Shown: piece after piece, positions 8,844 to 15,629 of the stretch
Position numbering within the stretch: the stretch's first letter is position 1
How the letters are laid out: each line of letters begins with the position of its first letter
Notes under the pieces: model-generated
Database searches by the model: none
Seen by the model: only the letters and a program-made list of their open reading frames with translations
Told to the model about the DNA's origin: nothing
Assembly (NCBI GenBank): GCA_030432855.1
Contig: JAUILM010000020.1
Span: forward strand, 1 to 19,214
Length of the DNA: 19,214 nucleotides
Source: Bacteroidia bacterium
Lineage (GTDB): Bacteria; Bacteroidota; Bacteroidia; Chitinophagales; Saprospiraceae
Direction of reading: 5' to 3'
Translations under genes and position numbers: made by a program

Positions 8844-8851
8844 TAAATTTG
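8844..8851 (+). promoter_or_regulatory. Bacteroidota-type -7 box upstream of the GT4 gene
   Basis: TAAATTTG matches the Bacteroidota -7 consensus TAnnTTTG exactly and lies 19 bases before the ATG of the glycosyltransferase gene, a workable distance for a short leader. No clear TTTG (-33) element is seen 17-20 bases upstream, where the sequence is still close to the end of the ATP-grasp gene. It would allow separate expression of the last gene of the glg group. Confidence 0.4.
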
Positions 8852-8870
8852 CCGCTCAACCGATTCCCAG

Positions 8871-9959
8871 ATGCGTGTTCTAGTCATTAGTGATTACAGA
8901 GATACCCGGGCAGCGAAGCCAGAGGCCGCCCTGATGCTGGGTTTGAAAGAGAAGGGCGTAGATCTGGATATCATAACCTATCCCGACACCGCTTATCATG
9001 ACGATTTTCAGCACGCTGGTATCACCGTCATGGATATTCACCCATCCCAAAAGGTCGACTGGTCTTTCATTGCACAACTAAAATCCTTGACCAAAGAACG
9101 TGGTTATCAGATCTTTTACCTATTTAATAGCCAGGCCATCATTAATGGACTGATCGCCGCCTATTCTCTTCCGGTCAAGGTTATTCTATATAGGGGCTAT
9201 ACGGGAAATATTCATTGGTATGATCCTTCGGCTTATTTGAAGTATCTCAATCCAAGAGTTGATCGCGTGGTAGGCATAGCCGACTCGATCCGAGAGCTTT
9301 TGCATCGGCAATGGACTTTTCGCAAGCATAAGGCTGTGACCATTAGAAAGGGTCATGACCCTGCCTGGTATCAGGGCATACCGCCTGCAGATTTGCGCAT
9401 CTTTGATGTGCCACAAGATGCCTTTGTGATTGCCTGTATGGCTAATCAGCGAAAGTTTAAGGGTATCAAGTACTTGCTGCAAGCTACCTACGAGTTGGCC
9501 AACCTGGAAAACTTACATCTGCTGCTGATTGGTCGTGATATGGATGAAGGTGAACTTAAGCGCCTGATCCAGGAATCGCCGATGAAGGATCGTATCCATC
9601 TCACAGGCTGGAGAGATGATGTTCTTTCGATTCTTGCCTCATGCGATGCATTTGTGCTGTCATCTATTGGAGGGGAAGCTATTACCAAATCACTGATTGA
9701 GGCAATGTCGATGGGTCTGGCGCCTATCATCACAGACATAGCTGGTAATCGGGATCTCGTCATTCATCAAAAAAATGGTCTGGTGGTGCCTACTAAGGAC
9801 CCGAAAGCCATAGCTTCCGCTGTCAAAGAGCTATACCAAAGTCCAGAATTAACCTCCCGATTTGGAAAAGCCTCAAAAGATCATATCCGGGAAAATTTTG
9901 ATAGCAAAGATACCGTCGAGAACACGCTGAATATGTTTAGGGATCTAATCCAGGCTTAA
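8871..9959 (+). CDS. Glycosyltransferase family 4 protein
   Basis: Predicted GT-B fold, retaining glycosyltransferase using a nucleotide-sugar donor; donor and acceptor are unknown. The N-terminal acceptor domain starts MRVLVISDYRDTRAAKPEAA. The C-terminal GT4 domain (about 185-350) shows ACMANQRKFKGIKYLLQA (188-205), LLLIGRDMDEGELKRLI (217-233), HLTGWRDDVLSILASCDAFV (243-262), and the donor-binding motif GGEAITKSLIEAMSMG (267-282) with the E-x7-E pair E269/E277, then NGLVVP (302-307). At 362 aa it is of normal length. No membrane segment is evident, so it is probably cytosolic or peripheral. It lies 46 bases after the ATP-grasp gene behind a TAnnTTTG box, and its TAA shares a TTAA palindrome with the stop of the convergent gene. 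It is not a GlgA paralogue by sequence. Confidence 0.92.
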   Translation: MRVLVISDYRDTRAAKPEAALMLGLKEKGVDLDIITYPDTAYHDDFQHAGITVMDIHPSQKVDWSFIAQLKSLTKERGYQIFYLFNSQAIINGLIAAYSLPVKVILYRGYTGNIHWYDPSAYLKYLNPRVDRVVGIADSIRELLHRQWTFRKHKAVTIRKGHDPAWYQGIPPADLRIFDVPQDAFVIACMANQRKFKGIKYLLQATYELANLENLHLLLIGRDMDEGELKRLIQESPMKDRIHLTGWRDDVLSILASCDAFVLSSIGGEAITKSLIEAMSMGLAPIITDIAGNRDLVIHQKNGLVVPTKDPKAIASAVKELYQSPELTSRFGKASKDHIRENFDSKDTVENTLNMFRDLIQA

Positions 9960-11170
9960 TCCAGGAAGAAGCCCACGCTTCCTCCTACCCAGTCTTTGTC
10001 ACGATTGTATTTGACCCCAATCATTTCTCCTTTGGAAAGCCGAGCGAGATTGTTGACTATGATAGGTCTTGCGGCATCCTTAGGCCAAAGCATAAGCATC
10101 CGCACTTCGCATTTTACAGGCTCACCGCCATCTGCCATGCCCTCTGCTCCAGGTGTGACCACCACGGGTTCATAGCGTATTTTTTCCTGCAAAATGTAGT
10201 TGGCCAGGTTAGAAGTCCTTTCTATGGCTTCCCGACTCACATTGAACACTACACCCGAACCGGAGAAGCTAAACATTGGCTTCAAAACATAGTTTTCAAG
10301 ATCATCCGGAAGATTTGACAGATCTTTCAAAAACCAGGTTTTTGGCACATATGGATTATCAAAAAGTGGCAATGAGTATTTACTTATCCTGAAAAACCAG
10401 TTGGGGTGACCTACCCAATACGCAGAAACCGGGTCCGAAAACAGAAACTCGCGTTTGATATCTGTGCGCGCCACCAATTCATCGAAGATCACGCGGTTAT
10501 AGATCCTATGCACATCTACTTTCCTACCATTGTCATCCACGTAGTAAACATCTTTTCCAGAGCGTTTAAGGTCGCTGATGCAAAGCGTTTTTACACCCAT
10601 TTCGGCCTCGGTAGCCAGAAAATCGATGCGGGTAGTCTGCTTATCAGGTTCTATCTCAAGGAGAACTACGTTTTTAGGATCTTCGGGTCCAATTATGATC
10701 TCGCGAAGCATCTGATGATACCCGGCAGAATCAGTATTGAGCAGATGACTACAATTTTCAGGGATATCAAAATGCTTCCGGTATCGGTTGGCGATCAGGT
10801 CCTGAAACAGGTAGAGCGAGGGGAAGCCCTGTGCCTCAATGAGCATGGGTACCAGTTCACCACTTTCTGATCGGGTAATCCCAAAATCCAACTGGAGAAA
10901 GGTCGTATGATCATCTTCATCGGGTACCGCGTAGTCAGGTGCGATACTTGCATTAGTTCTCAACTTAAAATCAGGTTTGCAGATTTCGTCGACAATCAAG
11001 TCACATGCGCGCAGTAAATGACGTCTTAGATCACGGTCTATAAATACGGGAGTCTCGGCAATCCTAAAATTGGGTCGATGGTCGAAGATGCTGACGACAT
11101 CATCTAGCAGGTTCTGATATTTCGTTTTGGTAAAGGCTTGGTTGAATCGCCGCCTGGCATTCCGGTCCAT
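9956..11170 (-). CDS. Uncharacterised ATP-grasp-like protein, partner of the amidotransferase gene
   Basis: I do not recognise a named family with certainty. The C-terminal part has the look of an ATP-grasp ligase: NYVLKPMFSFSGSGVVFNV (293-311) resembles the Lys/Gly-rich ATP-binding loop, YILQEKI (325-331) the hinge, CEVRMLMLW (354-362) the following strand, and NNLARLSKGEMIG (373-385) the metal/phosphate region. The N-terminal half (1-250) is rich in charged residues and has motifs such as LIEAQGFPSLYLFQDLI (110-126) without a function I can name. There is no signal peptide or membrane segment, so it is probably cytosolic. It starts 7 bases after the amidotransferase stop, which argues for one transcript and a joint reaction. 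A circularly permuted ATP-grasp (glutathionylspermidine-synthase-like) arrangement is an alternative. ATP-grasp membership is inference from motifs. Confidence 0.7.
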   Translation of the reverse strand: MDRNARRRFNQAFTKTKYQNLLDDVVSIFDHRPNFRIAETPVFIDRDLRRHLLRACDLIVDEICKPDFKLRTNASIAPDYAVPDEDDHTTFLQLDFGITRSESGELVPMLIEAQGFPSLYLFQDLIANRYRKHFDIPENCSHLLNTDSAGYHQMLREIIIGPEDPKNVVLLEIEPDKQTTRIDFLATEAEMGVKTLCISDLKRSGKDVYYVDDNGRKVDVHRIYNRVIFDELVARTDIKREFLFSDPVSAYWVGHPNWFFRISKYSLPLFDNPYVPKTWFLKDLSNLPDDLENYVLKPMFSFSGSGVVFNVSREAIERTSNLANYILQEKIRYEPVVVTPGAEGMADGGEPVKCEVRMLMLWPKDAARPIIVNNLARLSKGEMIGVKYNRDKDWVGGSVGFFLD

Positions 11171-11177
11171 ATATTAT

Positions 11178-11984
11178 CTATACTAGTACTGCACTAGAAG
11201 ATAAGGCATTGGAAGCAAATCGGAGAAAACCTGGCAATACTTTATCATAAGTAAGTCCAATCTTGATAGGATCCCTCAGCTGAAACATCATTTCCTCAAA
11301 CTGCTGATTGCCAAATTGTTTCAGGATCATAGCCTTCCTATCTGGCTGTCGAAAATGCTCCAGCATGCCATCAGGATATGCCTCAGGATGAAATTGTACA
11401 CCATAGATCGTATCATGAAAGCGAATAGCGGTCACCGCTCTGTGATCGAAGTCATGCGTACTGGGATGTTCACGTGCTAAAATCCTGGCACCCATAGCCT
11501 CCAGCCGGGCCATATCCGGTTCTACAACCTGATACTTTCTGAAATCTGCTGAGTAGAATGGTTGTGGCAGGTATTTAAACAAGGGATCTGTCTCAGCTCC
11601 CAGGGCCTTTTCCATCTTAAATATGCCAAACGATTCCTCCGGTCTTCGATTGACAGTACCTATCTTGAAATGCTGACATGCCAACTGGAAGGAGTGACAT
11701 ATGAAGAAGACATGTTTGGGTTCTCCACTCAATGTACTATTCCAGACATTATCCAGCCATTCACTATACTTAGGACTCCAATGCTCCTCATATTCCAAAG
11801 GATTGCCGGGCCCGCCGGAAGAAATGTAAATGTCAAAGCTCATATCAGGAACCAGCCCCTTAGATCGTACATTAAATACTTCGTACCTAATCTCGGGAAA
11901 TTTTTCTTCAATGATCTCCAGTATACTGGCCAACCCGAGATTGGGTGTACCATCATACATATCCAATATTGCCGCTCTTATCAT
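11178..11984 (-). CDS. Class I glutamine-amidotransferase-like protein
   Basis: Predicted GATase1-fold protein that may release ammonia from glutamine for a partner ligase. Numbered from an upstream TTG at 11993, the oxyanion loop SGGPGNP is at 59-65, the candidate nucleophile Cys99 in FFICHSFQLACQ, and the His202/Glu204 pair in GVQFHPEAYPDG. The elbow is unusual: canonical G-I-C-x-G-x-Q reads F-I-C-H-S-F-Q, so both glycines are replaced while Cys and Gln remain. The preferred start is the ATG at 11984 (268 aa, MIRAAILDMYDG), because the TTG falls inside a promoter-like box. About 60 residues after the triad form a C-terminal extension. It is the first gene of a pair with the ATP-grasp-like gene, which suggests glutamine-dependent amide formation. 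Related families such as gamma-glutamyl hydrolases share this fold, so the substrate remains open. Confidence 0.85.
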   Translation of the reverse strand: MIRAAILDMYDGTPNLGLASILEIIEEKFPEIRYEVFNVRSKGLVPDMSFDIYISSGGPGNPLEYEEHWSPKYSEWLDNVWNSTLSGEPKHVFFICHSFQLACQHFKIGTVNRRPEESFGIFKMEKALGAETDPLFKYLPQPFYSADFRKYQVVEPDMARLEAMGARILAREHPSTHDFDHRAVTAIRFHDTIYGVQFHPEAYPDGMLEHFRQPDRKAMILKQFGNQQFEEMMFQLRDPIKIGLTYDKVLPGFLRFASNALSSSAVLV

Positions 11985-11990
11985 GAAAAA

Positions 11991-11998
11991 CAAAATTA
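11991..11998 (-). promoter_or_regulatory. -7 box TAATTTTG directly before the amidotransferase gene
   Basis: On the minus strand TAATTTTG matches TAnnTTTG exactly. Only six bases (GTTTTTC without its first G) separate it from the ATG at 11984, so transcription from it would start at or very near the start codon. A weak TTTA sits 17 bases upstream in the place of the TTTG -33 element. If used, the message would be leaderless or nearly so. Confidence 0.35.
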
Positions 11999-12098
11999 GC
12001 CCACAAAGATCTCAATAAATTTAGAAAACGTGTACTTCTTGCAAGATTATGGCCTTCAATGCTCAGTGGGAATGCTCAAAAGCCTGCAGACAACAATA

Positions 12099-12162
12099 AC
12101 ATTCCGGTAGTTGATGGCTCCATTCATCAACTAAAACACCGGAATGTATTTGTCTTTTTTTT
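12099..12162. terminator. Large imperfect hairpin with flanking A/T run
   Basis: ACATTCCGGT (12099-12108) pairs with ACCGGAATGT (12138-12147), and inside it AGTTGATG (12109-12116) pairs with CATCAACT (12125-12132). The loop is 8 bases and a 5-base bulge AAAAC lies on one side. A run of eight T follows at 12155-12162. On the minus strand the hairpin is 45 bases past the stop of the small gene at 12192, with a moderately T-rich stretch after it, so it could end that transcript. On the plus strand the T8 run is 7 bases past the stem, farther than usual. It may be a bidirectional terminator or the remnant of a short inverted-repeat element. Confidence 0.5.
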
Positions 12163-12191
12163 GATCAGTGTCCTCTAATGACTGAAAAAAG

Positions 12192-12482
12192 TCAGTTTAG
12201 TGATACTGCGGGAAACTGTAGATCTAAGGACTGATTATATGTATGCAGAGCCGTTACGATGGGTTCTGAGACCGCCTCCACGGGAAGATTGCCGACCATA
12301 TCCCAGACCTGCAATTCAGATCCGGCCAGCACACTGAGCCACATTCTACTCCAGTCATCAGAGACACCATATGTTTGAATCTTGCCATCTGCCAGCAGTT
12401 GATTCATCTTATACGTACTAGTGTCAAAGTTCTCTGCGAATCGATCTCCCAATTCAATTTCAACTAAGAAGTAATTTGTCAT
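12192..12482 (-). CDS. Small muconolactone-isomerase-like / ferredoxin-like fold protein
   Basis: A 96-residue cytosolic protein starting MTNYFLVEIELGDRF. The order of elements (a first strand NYFLVEIEL, a helix with NQLLADGKIQTYGVS, a strand with RMWLSVLAGS, a helix, and a last strand) resembles the dimeric alpha/beta-barrel or ferredoxin-like small proteins related to muconolactone isomerase and YCII. No catalytic residues can be assigned, and a true muconolactone isomerase role is not supported by context. The start is the ATG at 12482; an in-frame TTG at 12503 would add seven residues. It stands alone, between the terminator of the receptor gene and the hairpin at 12099-12162, and no clear -7 box is seen upstream. 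The gene is probably real, given its length, fold-like pattern and isolated position. Function is unknown. Confidence 0.65.
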   Translation of the reverse strand: MTNYFLVEIELGDRFAENFDTSTYKMNQLLADGKIQTYGVSDDWSRMWLSVLAGSELQVWDMVGNLPVEAVSEPIVTALHTYNQSLDLQFPAVSLN

Positions 12483-12637
12483 GGCTGTATGCTTTAAGGT
12501 CAATAATTCAACTCCGAAAAGCCGATTTTACTATATAGACTATTAAAAGAACGTTTTTGCCCACGTTTGGGTCGCATTTAACACTTTTTTAATGGGAGGA
12601 TTAGACGAACGTAGTGCCAGATTCGACCAGCTGAAAT

Positions 12638-12668
12638 GAAAAAAGGAGACCCCAGAGTGGAATCTCCT
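12638..12668 (-). terminator. Rho-independent terminator of the TonB-dependent receptor gene
   Basis: Read on the minus strand, AGGAGATTCC, loop ACTCT, then GGGGTCTCCT form a 10-base-pair stem with two G-U pairs, followed at once by TTTTTTC. It begins 28 bases after the TAG of the receptor gene, the expected place for its terminator. Confidence 0.85.
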
Positions 12669-12696
12669 AATAATTTATCTTATTGAGTATCAACTA

Positions 12697-15519
12697 CTAC
12701 TGAAAAGTATAAGATACACCCGCTGAGACGGATACTCCTGTCTTGAAGCGACTATACAGATATTCCTGACTTTCATACTCTGAAGAAATCACGAAGTCAT
12801 TGTTAAGAATATTTTGTACTCCAAGCGAAATACCCATATTGCCTAGTTTCTTCTGCAGGTTTAAGTCCAGTTGTCCACGGGCTTGATCATAGATATCGGG
12901 AGCACCATTTTGTCCCAGGAACTTCAAGCGGTCACCAACCCAGTTTAAGGAAAGTGTTGCGTCAAAACTTCTGTCAAGGTCACTATACAACAGGGCTGCA
13001 TTGGCAATGAAAGGTGCCTGTCCTTCAAATGGTCGAGTATCTGGCTCATATGGCGAAGTCTTTACCACATCCACATCTGATTCGATCAGAGAGAAATTAC
13101 CATTGAATTTCAGTTTTTCCAGCTTGGGACTGATAAAGCCCAACGACTTTCTAAACTCAAACTCGACGCCATAAACCTGTGCTGAACTAACATTGATATA
13201 CTTAATCTCAGTATTAGAAGAAGGCAGATAGCGGCTACTAATTGGATCGGTAAAGTCCTTAAAGTATGCACTCACAGCCAAGACTTCACCGGGATTCATA
13301 AATGTCTCCCATCTCAAATCATAATTGCCAATGGTTGTCCTTTTAAGTAGTGGATTCCCGATAATGAAAGAAGCGGTCAGTGGATCGAATGAGATGAAAG
13401 GAGCCATCTCACGCATATTCGGTCTTGCCAACGTCTTAGAGTATGCAGCCCGAATATTTGAATTTTCGCCTGTCGCATATACAAAATTTACAACTGGTAG
13501 AATATCACCTTCGTCAATAGAACCAATTCGATCTTCATCCGACTTTGTATCATCACCACCAATCACCTCTATATCAGTTTTCTCATATCGTGCGCCAGCA
13601 ATCAATTTCAACTTGCTGGTAAGTTGTGATCTCCACATACCATAAGCTGCAGTCACTGTATTACTCCCTGTGTAAGAATTTGAAGGAGCGGTAAAATCCA
13701 CCAGATAGTTGCCGATCTCAAATCGAGTATTTGTTTCATTGCGTCCTACGATACCTATGTTATCAGGACCCAGGTATTGATTAGGGTTTCCATTATACCG
13801 CTCGGCAAAATTCGATGTAAATATCTGGAACAACTTTTCGTCAAAAGTCCTATCCTTGGTTGAGTACAAACCTCCCACTTTTATTTTGTGTTTCTCTCCC
13901 AGAGGAAGTTCAAAATCCAATTTAAAATCCTTCTGTTCATCTTCCAGGTTTCTATAATAAAATGCTGGAACCTGAACCGATGCAATGGGAATATAGTGGA
14001 AGTCATCCTCGGTATTGTATACCCCGGAAAAATATCGACCTGCAGGCTGATCCATTGAGGAGTTGGTAAGTCCACCTTTCCACTCCAGCTTTGCATTATT
14101 CAGGCCTTCGAAAACATGTGTACCTCCGAGCTGGAAGTTTTGCATTTCGCGCTCCTCAAATGTCAAACCCCGTCCTTCCAGTCGCTCCTCATCGATGATT
14201 TGTTCCGGTCTCTCACCATACAGGTATCTTCCTACCTTATTGCCTGAGTGGTTGTATAATGCTGTGAAATCAATACTATTTCGATTATTGATCTTGAGAG
14301 ACAGTCCAAGCATTCCATTTACGATTCCAGTCTCACTACTATTTGTTTCTTCATAATCCCCTTTATTTCGCAAGGTTCCGGAATTGATGTTAAACAGGTC
14401 CCAGTTTCTGACCAAAAACTGATCAAGGTGTCGATACTGTTTTTTGAAAGAAGTGGATAGAATATATCCTAGGGGCATGTTTCCAAGTTGGAGCTGATTA
14501 CCCAAAGACACATTGAAACTATGATCAACTGGAGTGCTTTTAGGTTGTGGTACAAATTCGAGGTCCATAGATCGAACCGCCTCATCCACCCGATTTGCGA
14601 TAGAAGCGTCTCTTCTTCCCAGAAATTCAGCATCCGAATTTAAGATTTCCTTGTACTCTGGTTGTGAGAGAATCGCCGGCAATTTGCGAGTGCCATCATC
14701 ATATCCCCAGTAATCGTTGGCTCCACCACGATAGGAAAGGAAATTGTCAATCAAATTATTCTGTGTATTATATTCAGCTTTTGCAGAAATAGTCAGGAAG
14801 AATTGCTCAGGCAGTGTTTTGGTCCTTATATCTACATTACCTCCCGTGAAGTTGCCGGGAAGGTCTGGACTAAATGATTTTGACGTGATCAGATTATCCA
14901 GAAGATTCGCCGGGATCAGATCAAGCTGCGGTGTATTTCGATACGGATTGGTACTTGGCAAGGGAAGACCATTTAATTGTGCACTGGAATATCGATCTCC
15001 CAATCCCCTTATATAGATATACTTTCCTTCTGATACAGTAGCACCGGAGATCTTTTTCATAGCGCTAGCTGCAGAGGACAAAGAATATTTACTCATTTCC
15101 TGAGAAGATATTCCATCCATGATTTTGTCAGATTTACGCTGCAACAATAGCACAGCGTTTTCTGATCGTTCAATGACTTTAGCCTGAACTACGACCTCCA
15201 GATCCAGCTCCACGGCGTCCGACCCCATACCCACATCCAGGTAGGTAACTTCATTAGGCTTAATTTCAACACCTTCTACCTTCTTATCTGCATATCCGAT
15301 ATAACTAACGACCAGTGTATATGTACCAGGTGCTGCGCTAAATTGATATTTACCATCAAAATCAGTAGATGTACCTACAGCGGTACCCTCTATTACAACA
15401 TTGGCACCTATTAGTGTTTCTCCACTCTCCTCATCCAGAATAGTCCCAGCAACACTGCCATCCTGCGCCGACATGGCTAAGGGTAAAAGCATGAAGAAAA
15501 CCAGGTAAAATCGTTTCAT
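12697..15519 (-). CDS. TonB-dependent outer-membrane receptor with carboxypeptidase-regulatory-like domain
   Basis: Predicted outer-membrane beta-barrel importer energised by TonB; ligand unknown. The 940-residue product begins with a signal peptide (MKRFYLVFFMLLPLAMSAQ), then a CarboxypepD_reg-like beta-sandwich (about 20-110: GSVAGTILDEESGETLIGANVV through GYADKKVEGVEI). A plug domain follows (about 130-235), with GKYIYIRGLGDRYSSAQLNG and FTGGNVDIRTKTLPE as landmarks, and a long barrel of alternating strands to the C-terminal SYTFQ. The length is normal for this type. No SusD-like lipoprotein gene is next to it, so a SusCD system is not supported. Its promoter-like box lies at 15539-15546 and a strong terminator at 12638-12668, so it is probably expressed alone. 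The upstream neighbour is the giant T9SS-secreted repeat protein, a pairing that suggests, but does not prove, a shared surface function. Confidence 0.94.
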   Translation of the reverse strand: MKRFYLVFFMLLPLAMSAQDGSVAGTILDEESGETLIGANVVIEGTAVGTSTDFDGKYQFSAAPGTYTLVVSYIGYADKKVEGVEIKPNEVTYLDVGMGSDAVELDLEVVVQAKVIERSENAVLLLQRKSDKIMDGISSQEMSKYSLSSAASAMKKISGATVSEGKYIYIRGLGDRYSSAQLNGLPLPSTNPYRNTPQLDLIPANLLDNLITSKSFSPDLPGNFTGGNVDIRTKTLPEQFFLTISAKAEYNTQNNLIDNFLSYRGGANDYWGYDDGTRKLPAILSQPEYKEILNSDAEFLGRRDASIANRVDEAVRSMDLEFVPQPKSTPVDHSFNVSLGNQLQLGNMPLGYILSTSFKKQYRHLDQFLVRNWDLFNINSGTLRNKGDYEETNSSETGIVNGMLGLSLKINNRNSIDFTALYNHSGNKVGRYLYGERPEQIIDEERLEGRGLTFEEREMQNFQLGGTHVFEGLNNAKLEWKGGLTNSSMDQPAGRYFSGVYNTEDDFHYIPIASVQVPAFYYRNLEDEQKDFKLDFELPLGEKHKIKVGGLYSTKDRTFDEKLFQIFTSNFAERYNGNPNQYLGPDNIGIVGRNETNTRFEIGNYLVDFTAPSNSYTGSNTVTAAYGMWRSQLTSKLKLIAGARYEKTDIEVIGGDDTKSDEDRIGSIDEGDILPVVNFVYATGENSNIRAAYSKTLARPNMREMAPFISFDPLTASFIIGNPLLKRTTIGNYDLRWETFMNPGEVLAVSAYFKDFTDPISSRYLPSSNTEIKYINVSSAQVYGVEFEFRKSLGFISPKLEKLKFNGNFSLIESDVDVVKTSPYEPDTRPFEGQAPFIANAALLYSDLDRSFDATLSLNWVGDRLKFLGQNGAPDIYDQARGQLDLNLQKKLGNMGISLGVQNILNNDFVISSEYESQEYLYSRFKTGVSVSAGVSYTFQ

Positions 15520-15538
15520 TGTGCATTATTTATTGGCA

Positions 15539-15578
15539 CAAAAATACAGAAGCCTGCCACGATCAATGGCAAGCCTCT
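15539..15578 (-). terminator. Terminator of the repeat-protein gene overlapping the receptor promoter
   Basis: On the minus strand AGAGGCTTGCCA pairs with TGGCAGGCTTCT across a 7-base loop (12 base pairs including two G-U), followed by GTATTTTTG. It lies 51 bases past the stop of the large secreted-protein gene. The T-run TATTTTTG (15539-15546) is also a perfect TAnnTTTG -7 box, 19 bases before the receptor ATG, with ATTG (15564-15567) 17 bases upstream as a near -33 element. Both roles are plausible at once. Confidence 0.7.
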
Positions 15579-15629
15579 GTTACATCTATATTAAATAATC
15601 ATTAAGCCCTGCTGGCTCAAAGATTACAT

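Noticed and set aside
10406..10870. 154-codon plus-strand open frame inside the ATP-grasp-like gene
   Set aside because: Antisense; the minus-strand protein has ATP-grasp motifs across the gene and close operon spacing, while this frame shows none.
11562..11999. 145-codon plus-strand open frame over the amidotransferase gene
   Set aside because: It covers the complement of the catalytic Cys motif of a well-supported gene and has no motif of its own.
12192..12482. True muconolactone isomerase of aromatic degradation
   Set aside because: Only the fold pattern is similar; no catalytic residues can be assigned and no aromatic-degradation genes are near.
12697..15519. Receptor gene considered as SusC of a SusCD glycan-uptake pair
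   Set aside because: No SusD-like lipoprotein gene is adjacent; the downstream side carries a terminator and the upstream neighbour is the T9SS repeat protein.
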